A stretch of DNA of 14,055 nt, from NCBI GenBank assembly GCA_013360535.1, contig JABWBL010000032.1, positions 1 to 14,055 of the forward strand. The letters run 5' to 3'. A program made the translations under genes and the position numbers. A model generated the notes under the pieces. It was not told the DNA's origin. It did not search any database and saw only the letters and a list, made by a program, of their open reading frames with translations. This DNA is from Planctomycetaceae bacterium. GTDB taxonomy: Bacteria; Planctomycetota; UBA1135; GCA-002686595. Shown here piece by piece: positions 6,767 to 13,975 of the stretch. Position 1 is the first letter of the stretch, and each line of letters opens with the position of its first letter.

Positions 6767-9207
6767 CAGCGCGGCTCGAGCAGGATGGCGCGGAAGAGCA
6801 GTCCGAAGCTCTGCTGCGACCAGCCGCGATAGTGCGGGCTGAACGCGAACAGGTGCGCGACGCCGTCGCCGTGGCTCGCGCGCACCCACGCGGCGCGGTC
6901 CTCGATCGTCGTGGAGCTGCGGATCCAACCCGAGAGCAGGAGCTGCGTCGGCGCGTAACGCAGCAGCACCTCGCAGCGCTTCATTTCGTCCTTCTCGAGC
7001 TTCCACGCGGCGGAATCGGAGAAGAACACGGCCACCGACTCGGGCAGGCCCGCGGTGAGCGCGTGCTCGCCGGGCAGGGTCCGCAGCACGCTGCCCGGGC
7101 ACGAGAAGCCCTGCTCACCATCCTTGGCCTTCTCCTTCGCGACGTTGGCGAGCGGCAGCTCGAACAGGTCGATCGCCCACTGGCTCGAGGAGCCGACGGT
7201 GACGAGCCGCCCGCCGGCGCGCACGAACTCCTCGATCGCCGCCGCACCTTCCGGCGCGAGCCCGCCGACGAGCTCGCTCGGCGCCGAGCCCGGCGCGCGT
7301 CCCGCGTCGAGCACACCCGCGGAAACGTCGGGAATCACGAGCACATCGAGCCACTCGCCCAGCCGACCGGCGCGCAGCGCCTCGTTGCGCACGCGCACGT
7401 ACGGCAGCTTCCACGTGTCGAACACCCAACGCATCCAGCCTTCGTCCATCGAGCCCGACTGCGGCGTGTACAGGCCGACGCGCGGCAGCTTCGCGAGCCT
7501 GAGCAACACGGGATTGTCCGCCGCATCGCTCACGATCGCTCCATCGCGGCGCGAGTAGGCGAGCGCCTTGCCCGCACCCAGCTCCGTGAACGTCCGTGTC
7601 CAGCTCTCGCTCTCGACGAGCGACCAGCGCTTCTCGAGCCGCTCTCCGAGCGCAGCTTCCACTTCGGCGGCGTTCTTCAGGCGCACGAGCGCGACCTCGG
7701 GCCGCTCGACACATTCGACGCGCTGCACTCCGAAGAGCAGCGGCAACGTCCAGCCCGCGACGTCGTAGGGCGGCTCGCCTTCCGGATAGCGCTGCACCTC
7801 GAAGAGATCCTTCACGTGCTGGCCGTAGGGCTGCTCGCGCAGGATCACGAGCGAACCCTTCGGATGGCTGCGGCCGTCGACCGTGAACTCCGCCTGCGCG
7901 ACGCTCACCTCGACGCCGCCGAGCAGCAGCGTCTCGACGAGCCGACGCGCGGCACCGCGGTCGGGCGTCGTCGCCGGAATCACCCATGCGCGCGGCGCTT
8001 CCTCACGACCGAGCCGCAGGGCGCGCTCCCCAGCGGCGAGCTTGTTCTCGATCCACTGCCGCGGCTCCGCGGCGAGGCTGCGCAGGAGCGAACGCCCGAA
8101 CGCGAGCTCGTAGTCGACGATGTCGCGCAACCGCCACCAGCCGCCCGGCCAAGGCATCGGGAAGTTCACGCTCGGTGCGTACTCGCCCTTGCCACCGGGC
8201 GCGCGCAGCCGAGAACGCTCGAGGAAAACGGGGCTCGCGAGGTTGACCGACGCGGCCTCGGTCAGGAGGCCGATGATGTTGTGGCGCACCGGAACGTTGC
8301 GGTTGCCACCGTTCCACCACTGGTCGAACGTCACGCCGGTCGCGACGCCGCTGAAGCCCTCGCGCGTCAGGTCGTGCAACGCGCGCGTGCCGAGCAGGTT
8401 GATGCTCGTCATCACCGTCGGATCGAGGTTGGGATTGAGCGGATCGCGGAAGGGCGGCACGAACAGGCGCTCCGCGAGCTGGCCCTGCTGGTGGACGTCC
8501 CAGTAGACCTGCGGGTTCCACGTCTCGTACAGGAGCCGCGTCACGTGGCGCGTCTCGGCCTGCGTCAGCGCGAACCAGTCGCGGTTGTTGTCGTGGCCGG
8601 TGTAGTACTGGTAGAGCTTCGGCAGGCCGGAGTTCTCGAACGGAGTGCCGACGACGCTGCGGTACCAGTCGCACACGTGGTCGAGGCCGTCGGGATTCGT
8701 GCAGGGGATCACGACCGTGACGAGCCGCTCGCGCGCGCTCTTCCATGGCTCGGCCTCGCTCGTCGCGAGCTCGTGCGCGATCTCCATCCCGAACTGCGGC
8801 GCCGCGGTCTCCGTCGAGTGCATCGCGATCGAGATCACGAGCACCGGAACGGCGCGCTCGACGAGCGCCGCACGCTCCGCCGGGGCGAGGCCACGCGGAT
8901 CCGCGACGCGCCGCGCGTCGGCCTGGATCTGCGCCAGCCGCGCGAGGTTGGCCTCCGAAGTCACGACCGCCGCGAGGAACTCACGCCCTTCGGTCGTGGC
9001 CCCGAGCACGTCGACCTGCACGCGCAGGCTCGCCGCGTCGAGCGCGCGGTAGTAGCTCGAGACCTCATTCCAGTCCGCCAGCGTGAAATCGCCCGCCACG
9101 GGCCGGCCGAGGTGCTCCGCCGGCGTCGGTGGCTTCTGCGCGAGCGCAAGTCCGGCGAACAGCGGAAGAATCAGCGACACGAGGGGGTAGCTCTTCACGC
9201 GCCTCAC
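6766..9207 (-). CDS. Secreted M14-family zinc carboxypeptidase-like protein with C-terminal amidotransferase-like domain
   Basis: The 813-residue protein starts with a signal peptide (MRRVKSYPLVSLILPLFAGLALA, cleavage likely before Q25). The M14 carboxypeptidase domain covers about residues 45-350. Zinc ligands appear as H130-S-T-E133 in IAMHSTE and H239 in YWDVHQQG. A substrate-binding N208-R209 pair lies in HDNNRDWF, and E317 in LLTEAAS is at the right distance to be the catalytic glutamate. The region around residues 600-800 (VLVIPDVSAG, EFVRAGGRLVTVGSSS) looks like the class I glutamine-amidotransferase-like fold seen at the C-terminus of such long peptidases, with no evident catalytic role. 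The GTG at 9207 is chosen because GGAGGGG lies 9 bases upstream; a second GTG at 9198 would shorten the product by three residues. It is likely periplasmic or extracellular, trimming peptides or cell-wall fragments; the substrate is unknown. Confidence 0.87.
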   Translation of the reverse strand: MRRVKSYPLVSLILPLFAGLALAQKPPTPAEHLGRPVAGDFTLADWNEVSSYYRALDAASLRVQVDVLGATTEGREFLAAVVTSEANLARLAQIQADARRVADPRGLAPAERAALVERAVPVLVISIAMHSTETAAPQFGMEIAHELATSEAEPWKSARERLVTVVIPCTNPDGLDHVCDWYRSVVGTPFENSGLPKLYQYYTGHDNNRDWFALTQAETRHVTRLLYETWNPQVYWDVHQQGQLAERLFVPPFRDPLNPNLDPTVMTSINLLGTRALHDLTREGFSGVATGVTFDQWWNGGNRNVPVRHNIIGLLTEAASVNLASPVFLERSRLRAPGGKGEYAPSVNFPMPWPGGWWRLRDIVDYELAFGRSLLRSLAAEPRQWIENKLAAGERALRLGREEAPRAWVIPATTPDRGAARRLVETLLLGGVEVSVAQAEFTVDGRSHPKGSLVILREQPYGQHVKDLFEVQRYPEGEPPYDVAGWTLPLLFGVQRVECVERPEVALVRLKNAAEVEAALGERLEKRWSLVESESWTRTFTELGAGKALAYSRRDGAIVSDAADNPVLLRLAKLPRVGLYTPQSGSMDEGWMRWVFDTWKLPYVRVRNEALRAGRLGEWLDVLVIPDVSAGVLDAGRAPGSAPSELVGGLAPEGAAAIEEFVRAGGRLVTVGSSSQWAIDLFELPLANVAKEKAKDGEQGFSCPGSVLRTLPGEHALTAGLPESVAVFFSDSAAWKLEKDEMKRCEVLLRYAPTQLLLSGWIRSSTTIEDRAAWVRASHGDGVAHLFAFSPHYRGWSQQSFGLLFRAILLEPR

Positions 9208-9216
9208 GGTAGCGAG

Positions 9217-9223
9217 CCCCTCC
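9217..9223 (-). promoter_or_regulatory. Ribosome binding site of the M14 peptidase gene
   Basis: GGAGGGG on the minus strand ends 9 bases before the GTG at 9207. It supports a GTG start giving an N-region with two arginines and a lysine before the hydrophobic signal core. There is no in-frame ATG near the signal peptide. Confidence 0.55.
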
Positions 9224-9255
9224 GCGGGCCCGCCAGACGCTGTGCCGGCCCGGCT

Positions 9256-9298
9256 TCGATTCGTGGCGCAGATTCGACTGACAAGAAGTGCGAATCGA
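9256..9298. repeat. Repeated GATTCG motifs in a divergent promoter region
   Basis: TCGATTCG at 9256-9263 is matched by its exact inverse CGAATCGA at 9291-9298. A further direct GATTCG lies at 9271-9276, giving three copies of the core in 43 bases. They lie in the 129-base gap between the divergent peptidase and plsY genes. This could be a binding site for a dimeric regulator acting on either gene; no regulator is encoded beside it. Confidence 0.3.
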
Positions 9299-9336
9299 GC
9301 CTTTCCCGCGGCGTCGTTAGCATCGGCGGCCATCGA

Positions 9337-9933
9337 GTGAGCTGGATCCCTGCACTTTCGCTCGCGGTTGCGAGTTATCTCGTCGGTGGTTTCTCCGCCG
9401 GGTACTGGCTCGTTCGCTGGCGCACCGGAATCGACGTGCGCGAGCAGGGCAGCGGCGCGACGGGGGCGACCAACGTCGGGCGGATCCTCGGCCGCGCGGG
9501 ATTTGTCCTCACGCTGCTGCTCGACGCCAGCAAGGCCGCGCTCGTGGTGCTCGCCGCCCGCCACTTCGAACAGGGCGCGCTCGTCGAGCACACTTGCGCC
9601 CTCGCCGTCCTCGCCGGCCACGTGTGGCCCGCGCAACTGCGCTTCCGAGGCGGAAAGGGCGTCGCACCGCTGCTGGGAGCGTGGCTCGTGCTCGCCCCGC
9701 TCGCGCTCCTCCCGATCGCGGCCTTCACGGTCCTCGCCTGGCTCTGGACACGCCGCTTCGTGCACGCCGGCCTGACCGGCCTGTGCCTGCTGCCGACGTT
9801 CGCCGTGGTTTTCGGCGACGGTCCTGTCGAGCTCGTCGGCGCGACACTCGCTCTCGTCATCCTCGTCTGGGCGCACCGCGACGTGATCGGCTATGCGTCG
9901 CGCGCCCCGGCCCCTCGCGGAGATCCTCGATGA
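9337..9933 (+). CDS. plsY: Acyl-phosphate:glycerol-3-phosphate acyltransferase PlsY
   Basis: PlsY transfers an acyl group from acyl phosphate to the sn-1 position of glycerol-3-phosphate, the first step of phospholipid synthesis, in the inner membrane. The 198-residue product has the family length and several hydrophobic helices. It shows two of the diagnostic motifs: GSGATGATNVGR at residues 38-49 (family GSGNPGATN) and GHVWPAQLRFRGGKG at 94-108, the latter holding the glycine-rich phosphate-binding loop. The start is GTG at 9337 (VSWIPALSLAVASYL, aligning with the first helix of other PlsY proteins). No in-frame ATG is available and the Shine-Dalgarno sequence is weak. The stop overlaps the following gene as ATGA, so plsY and the acyltransferase-aminotransferase fusion form an operon. 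Confidence 0.93.
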   Translation: MSWIPALSLAVASYLVGGFSAGYWLVRWRTGIDVREQGSGATGATNVGRILGRAGFVLTLLLDASKAALVVLAARHFEQGALVEHTCALAVLAGHVWPAQLRFRGGKGVAPLLGAWLVLAPLALLPIAAFTVLAWLWTRRFVHAGLTGLCLLPTFAVVFGDGPVELVGATLALVILVWAHRDVIGYASRAPAPRGDPR

Positions 9934-11576
9934 CCGCTTCCACGCCCGCGCTGGTGTTCAAGGTCGCCTCGGAACCTGACGAGCTCGAGCAGGTGCAGCG
10001 CCTGCACTACCGCACGTTCGTCGAGGAGATCCCGCAACATCCGCCCAATACCGAGCGCCGGCTCGTCGACCGTTTCCACGGCGAGAACACGTACATCATC
10101 GGTCGGCTGGGCAGCCGCGTGGTGGCGACACTGGCGCTGCGTGGCCAGCGGCCGTTCTCGCTCGATTCGAAGGTGCCCGACCTCGACCGGCACCTGCCCG
10201 CGGGGCACGTGCCCGTCGAGGTGCGGCTGCTGGCGGTCGAGCGCGAGTTCCGGCGCACGGCCGTGTTCGCGGCGTTGCTCGAGCACGGCATCCGCCACGC
10301 GCTGGCACGCGGCTTCGATCTCGGAGTGATCTCGGGCACGACGCGCGAGCTCAAGCTCTACAGGCACCTGGGCTTCACGCCCTTCGGCAAGCTCGTCGGC
10401 ACTCCGGGCGCGGAGTACCAGCCGATGTACGTCACGCTCGATCAGTTCTGCGACAACGCGCAGCACAGTCCGGCGCTGAAGGAGATGCTCGAGCCGCGCC
10501 TCGACCAGCCCAACGAGCTCAACTTCCTGCCCGGGCCGATCACGCCTTCGCCAGCCGTGCGTGAGGCCTTCGCGGCGCCGCCGATCTCGCACCGCAGCGC
10601 GGAGTTCGTCGAGCAGCTCGCCGGACTGCGGGCGCGCCTCGCGCGGCTGGCGCGTGCGAACGACGTGCAGGTCCTGCTGGGCTCCGCGACGCTCGGCAAC
10701 GAGGTCGTCGCGGCGCAACTCTCGCTCGACGGCTCGCGCGGGCTCGTGCTTTCCAACGGCGAGTTCGGCGAGCGCCTCGCCGAGAATGCCCGACGCGCGC
10801 GGCTCGATTTCGCGCACCTCGCACTCCCGTGGGGCGACGAATTCGACCTCTCACAAGTCGCGCAGGCCATGTCCGCGCTCCCACGCAGCGGTTGGGTGTG
10901 GTTCGTGCACCACGAGACCTCGACGGGGCGACTGCAGCCGCTGCGCGAGCTGGTCGCGCTCGCCCGCGCCCACGGCCTGCGTGCGTGCGTCGACTGCGTG
11001 AGCTCGCTCGGCACCGTCGACGTCGACCTGCGCGGCGTGCATCTCGCGACGGCGACCAGCGGCAAGGGACTCGGCGGCTTCCCCGGGCTCGCGCTCGTGT
11101 TCCACGAGAACCGGCCGATCTCGCGACCCGATTGCCTGCCCGGCTACCTCGACCTCGGCCACTGGGCCGAACACGCGAGCGTTCCGCACACGCACTCCTC
11201 GAACCTCGTGCACGCGCTGTCCGCGGCCGTGCGCGAGTGCACGCCTGAGCGTCTCGAGCGCATCGCCGCGAGCGCGAGCTGGCTGCGGGCGGCCTTGGAA
11301 CCGCACGGCTTGCGCTGCCTCGTGCCCGAGCGTTCCGCGTGTCCGGGAATCCTGACGCTGCTGCCGCCGAAGGGGCTCGAGGCCTTCGAGCTCGGTCAGG
11401 CGCTCGATCGGCGCGGCTTCTGGACGAGCTACCGCAGCGAGTACCTCGTGCGGCGCGGCTGGCTGCAGGTCGCGCTGCTCGGTGATCCGCCGCGGGAGGC
11501 GCTCGAGCGACTCGTGCGCGTGCTCGGTCTGCTCGTGGCCCGCCGCACAAGCCTCGCCGGCGCCCGTCAGGCGTGA
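9930..11576 (+). CDS. GNAT acyltransferase fused to class V PLP-dependent aminotransferase
   Basis: The 548-residue protein has two domains. Residues 1 to about 175 form a GNAT-fold acyltransferase, with LHYRTFVEE, a strand-loop-helix region VEVRLLAVEREFRR near 96-109, and LYRHLGFTPFG. The usual R-x-x-G-x-G/A loop is RRTAVF (108-113), without glycine, more like FeeM/LuxI-type acyl-ACP users than ordinary acetyl-CoA enzymes. Residues from about 195 are a complete class V aminotransferase: NFLPGPITPSP, GSATLGNEVV, SNGEFGERL, HHETSTGRLQP, VDCVSSLG with PLP-pairing D355, and TSGKGLGG with Schiff-base lysine K379. This half most resembles 2-aminoethylphosphonate-pyruvate and alanine-glyoxylate aminotransferases. 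The start has GGAG 7 bases upstream and overlaps the plsY stop. The likely role is to make and N-acylate an amine, perhaps for lipid synthesis; substrates are unknown. Two independent domains on one chain is the only alternative. Confidence 0.85.
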   Translation: MTASTPALVFKVASEPDELEQVQRLHYRTFVEEIPQHPPNTERRLVDRFHGENTYIIGRLGSRVVATLALRGQRPFSLDSKVPDLDRHLPAGHVPVEVRLLAVEREFRRTAVFAALLEHGIRHALARGFDLGVISGTTRELKLYRHLGFTPFGKLVGTPGAEYQPMYVTLDQFCDNAQHSPALKEMLEPRLDQPNELNFLPGPITPSPAVREAFAAPPISHRSAEFVEQLAGLRARLARLARANDVQVLLGSATLGNEVVAAQLSLDGSRGLVLSNGEFGERLAENARRARLDFAHLALPWGDEFDLSQVAQAMSALPRSGWVWFVHHETSTGRLQPLRELVALARAHGLRACVDCVSSLGTVDVDLRGVHLATATSGKGLGGFPGLALVFHENRPISRPDCLPGYLDLGHWAEHASVPHTHSSNLVHALSAAVRECTPERLERIAASASWLRAALEPHGLRCLVPERSACPGILTLLPPKGLEAFELGQALDRRGFWTSYRSEYLVRRGWLQVALLGDPPREALERLVRVLGLLVARRTSLAGARQA

Positions 11577-12679
11577 CTGACCAGCGAGAGCACGATCTCG
11601 AACACGATCAGGAGCACGATCAGCGTCTCGAGGATCTCCGCCCGCAGGGTCGACGCGTCGTCGTGCAGCTTGTCGTAGACGTTGTCGAGCGCCGCGAGCT
11701 TGCGCTGCGCCGCGTCGTTCCACTCCTGCAGGCGGAAACGCAGCGACGCCTGCCGCAGGAGCCGCGCGAGGAACTGGTCGCCGGACACCTTGAGCGTGTT
11801 GGCGAGGCGCTCGAACAGGAATGCGGCCTCGAGCTGCATCGCGGAGAGCCTCCGCAGGTTGCGGCGCAACGCGAACGGGCCGAGCAACTCGCGGCCGCGG
11901 CGCCGCGACAGCATGCGCGCAGAGTCCTCGAGCGCGACGTCGAGCTGCCCGTCGAGGAAGCGCATCTCCAGCAGCTGCACGTTGGCGAACTCGAGCACGC
12001 GCAGCACGTCCTCGGGCTGGTCGTCGATCACGACCGCCGCATGCCAGTCGACGAGCGTCAGGTCCGTCGGCCCGTACTGCAGCCGGATCGAGAGCGCGTC
12101 GTGAGCGACCTCGCGCGAGAGCGGCTGCTTCTCCGCGCGCAGGATTCCGGCGAGCGCGTTCCCGTGCTCCGCGAGGAAGCGCTCCGCGTCCTCCTGCATC
12201 ACCGCCGAAGGCAACCGGAAGATCGAGTAGTCCTCCTCCTCCGCGGCGATGCCGGGCTTGGTGAGGTGCGGGGTGAGCGTGACGAGCAACTCCTCGACAC
12301 GCGCTCTGGCGGCCATGGCGAGCGACGCGTCGTTCGCGAGCGCACAGGAGAGCTCGACGCACTCCGCCAGACTTCCGTCGAGCTCGACCTCGTGCAGCAC
12401 GAGCGCCGCGCCGAGGTCGAACAGCACGAGCTCGACCTGTGGCTTCGTCCTCCAGCGCCCGACCTGCAGCGCCGGAGCTTCGAGCGCCAGTCGCAGCGGC
12501 GGAGGCGTGAACTGGAAATAGCTGGGCGCCGGGTGCGTGCGCTCGAGCCGCCCCGGAGTCGCCGCCCCGCGCACGGCGCGCCCCGCCGCCTCGAGGTCGA
12601 TCGCCTGCGCGATGTCGAACGCGAACAGCACGCGGCACTCCCCGCGCGAAACCGCCGGATTCGTGCCGAGCTTCGACAT
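11567..12679 (-). CDS. Putative C-terminally membrane-anchored protein, distantly RMD1/DUF155-like
   Basis: The 370-residue product is not firmly recognised. Its layout recalls the RMD1/RMND1 (DUF155) family. An N-terminal beta-rich part contains LFAFDIAQAI and VELVLFDLGAALVLHEVEL. A helical segment follows (ELSCALANDASLAMAARARVEELL), then a long charged helical region with VVIDDQPEDVLRVLEF and LEMRFLDGQLD. The protein ends in a single hydrophobic helix, ILETLIVLLIVFEIVLSLV, at residues 349-367 with glutamates at its start and inside it. Members of that family end similarly (E-x-I-I-x-L-I-x-x-E). Eukaryotic relatives act in mitochondrial translation; bacterial function is not known to me. The start is ATG at 12679, MSKLGTNPAV, with no Shine-Dalgarno sequence. 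Its last ten bases overlap the tail of the convergent fusion gene. Confidence 0.6.
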   Translation of the reverse strand: MSKLGTNPAVSRGECRVLFAFDIAQAIDLEAAGRAVRGAATPGRLERTHPAPSYFQFTPPPLRLALEAPALQVGRWRTKPQVELVLFDLGAALVLHEVELDGSLAECVELSCALANDASLAMAARARVEELLVTLTPHLTKPGIAAEEEDYSIFRLPSAVMQEDAERFLAEHGNALAGILRAEKQPLSREVAHDALSIRLQYGPTDLTLVDWHAAVVIDDQPEDVLRVLEFANVQLLEMRFLDGQLDVALEDSARMLSRRRGRELLGPFALRRNLRRLSAMQLEAAFLFERLANTLKVSGDQFLARLLRQASLRFRLQEWNDAAQRKLAALDNVYDKLHDDASTLRAEILETLIVLLIVFEIVLSLVSHA

Positions 12680-12691
12680 GCGGGGATGTAA

Positions 12692-12704
12692 GCCGGATTC
12701 CGGC
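12692..12704. repeat. Short palindrome GCCGGA-T-TCCGGC
   Basis: A 13-base palindrome with one central base lies 12 to 25 bases upstream of the ATG at 12679. It could be an operator or a small mRNA hairpin over the translation start region. Such GC palindromes also arise by chance in DNA this GC-rich. Confidence 0.2.
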
Positions 12705-12777
12705 CCGATCCCAGCGCCCCACAACTCCCCATGCGACTGGGTCGGAGGGCGAAGGCAGGAACTTCGCGCTCACAGTG

Positions 12778-12799
12778 GCCAGCTTGCGCCAACGCTGGC
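12778..12799. repeat. Inverted repeat GCCAGC-N10-GCTGGC between divergent genes
   Basis: The two 6-base arms are perfect and lie in the 145-base gap between the RMD1-like gene and the metallophosphoesterase, 26 bases before the proposed TTG start. It may be a regulator site. No promoter boxes could be identified in this gap on either strand. Confidence 0.22.
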
Positions 12800-12824
12800 A
12801 TCGTGGGGCTCCCCTGGGCCTCGC

Positions 12825-13943
12825 TTGACGACACGCTTCTGGTTCCTGCTCGCGCTCTCCGGCGCCCTCGATCTCTCGCTGCTCCTCTTCGTGCTGCGCT
12901 TTCGCGCACTGCGCATCGGTCTCGTGCGCCTCGCACTGGCCCTCTCCGCTGGCGCCCTGTTCGCCGCGCTGAAGGCCCCGGTGTTCGTGCTGGCGGCGCA
13001 CAGCTTCTTTTTCGCGGCCTCGCTCGGTTGGACCACGCTCGTGGTCGTCACTCCGCTCACGCTGCTGCACGTCGCGCTGCGCCGCGAGGCCACGCGAGCC
13101 GTTCGCTCCGTGGCGCTGGCCGGTGCGCTCCTGCTGCCCGCGCTCGGCTGGTACGGCACGTTCTACGAGCCCTTCCGCCTCGTGGAGGAGCGCCACGACG
13201 TCCCCATCGATCCGCGCAACGCGCCTTCGGAGCCGCTGCGCATCGCGGTGCTCGCGGACATCCAGTCGCAGGAAGTCGACGCGCACCTGCGCGAGGCCGT
13301 GCGGCGCGCGATGGCCTTCGAGCCGCACCTGATCGTGCTGCCCGGCGACCTGATCCAGATCGCGAACAAGGAGCGCTACCTCGCGGCGGCGCCACAGTTC
13401 CGCGAGCTGCTCGCACCGCTCGCGGCTCCGCTCGGCGTCTACTTCGTGATCGGCAACACCGACACGCCGTCGCTCGTGCGGCACGCGCTCGAGGGCACCA
13501 ACGTGCACTTGCTCGTCGACGAGACCGCGGAGGTCGAGTTCGCGGGCAAGCGCGTTCTGATCGGCGGCGCGACGATCGCGCACTGGCGCGAGAATCTCGG
13601 CCAGTCCTTCTCGCGCGCGTTCGATCGGCGCGAGGGCGACGAGCTCCGCATCCTCGTCTGCCATTACCCCAGCTGCGTCGAGGAGGCCGAGCCCGGGCGA
13701 AACGGCTTCGACCTCGCGATCGCGGGCCACACGCACGGCGGACAGGTCGTGATTCCCGGCTTCGGCCCGCCGGTCACGCTGACGAGCGTGCCCCGCGCGG
13801 CCGCCGCCGGTGGCCTGCACATCGTCAACGGTCGCCAGCTCTACGTTTCGCGCGGAGTGGGCCTCGAACGAGGCACCGCGCCGCGCCTGCGGTTCCTGTG
13901 TCCACCCGAAGTCTCGCTGCTGACGTTGCGGGCCGCGGATTGA
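12825..13943 (+). CDS. Membrane-anchored metallophosphoesterase, YkuE-like, with altered active site
   Basis: The 372-residue protein has three to four hydrophobic segments in its first 115 residues (FWFLLALSGALDLSLLLFVL, LALALSAGALFAALKAP, a stretch around AAHSFFFAASLGW, and VALAGALLLPALG). A calcineurin-like metallophosphoesterase domain follows from about residue 138. Motifs in order are ADIQ (D145, Q147, usually DxH), GDLIQ (D175), GNTD (N211, T212, usually GNHD/E), CHYPS (H280) and GHTHGGQ (H302, H304). The GHTHGGQ-x-x-x-P-x-F ending and membrane anchor recall the YkuE group of phosphohydrolases. Two usual histidines are replaced, so catalysis may be altered. I propose TTG at 12825 as start because it directly precedes the first helix and no in-frame ATG or GTG lies nearby; no Shine-Dalgarno sequence supports it. 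Substrate unknown. Confidence 0.8.
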   Translation: MTTRFWFLLALSGALDLSLLLFVLRFRALRIGLVRLALALSAGALFAALKAPVFVLAAHSFFFAASLGWTTLVVVTPLTLLHVALRREATRAVRSVALAGALLLPALGWYGTFYEPFRLVEERHDVPIDPRNAPSEPLRIAVLADIQSQEVDAHLREAVRRAMAFEPHLIVLPGDLIQIANKERYLAAAPQFRELLAPLAAPLGVYFVIGNTDTPSLVRHALEGTNVHLLVDETAEVEFAGKRVLIGGATIAHWRENLGQSFSRAFDRREGDELRILVCHYPSCVEEAEPGRNGFDLAIAGHTHGGQVVIPGFGPPVTLTSVPRAAAAGGLHIVNGRQLYVSRGVGLERGTAPRLRFLCPPEVSLLTLRAAD

Positions 13944-13944
13944 C

Positions 13945-13963
13945 GCCGCGCACGGTGCGCGGC
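13945..13963 (+). terminator. Strong inverted repeat just after the metallophosphoesterase stop
   Basis: GCCGCGCAC and GTGCGCGGC, separated by one base, are perfect inverse copies and begin one base after the TGA. As RNA this gives at least a 7-bp GC stem with a 5-base loop. The position suits a terminator, but no T-rich tract follows and another reading frame starts 13 bases later, so it may only attenuate transcription or protect the mRNA end. Confidence 0.4.
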
Positions 13964-13975
13964 TAGCGTCGCTCC

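Noticed and set aside
6832..9336. Very long open frame on the plus strand, antisense to the M14 peptidase and running into plsY
   Set aside because: Its conceptual product is a low-complexity run rich in Arg, Ala, Glu and His with no family motif, whereas the minus strand gives an M14 protein with all catalytic residues. Stop-free antisense frames are common in GC-rich genes.
12678..12824. Longer metallophosphoesterase start at the ATG opposite the RMD1-like start
   Set aside because: It would overlap the divergent gene's start and add about 49 residues of non-hydrophobic, Pro/Gly/Arg-rich sequence before the first membrane helix.
11580..13820. Minus-strand open frame spanning the metallophosphoesterase and the RMD1-like gene in another frame
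   Set aside because: It crosses two well-supported genes, has biased charged composition and no recognisable domain.
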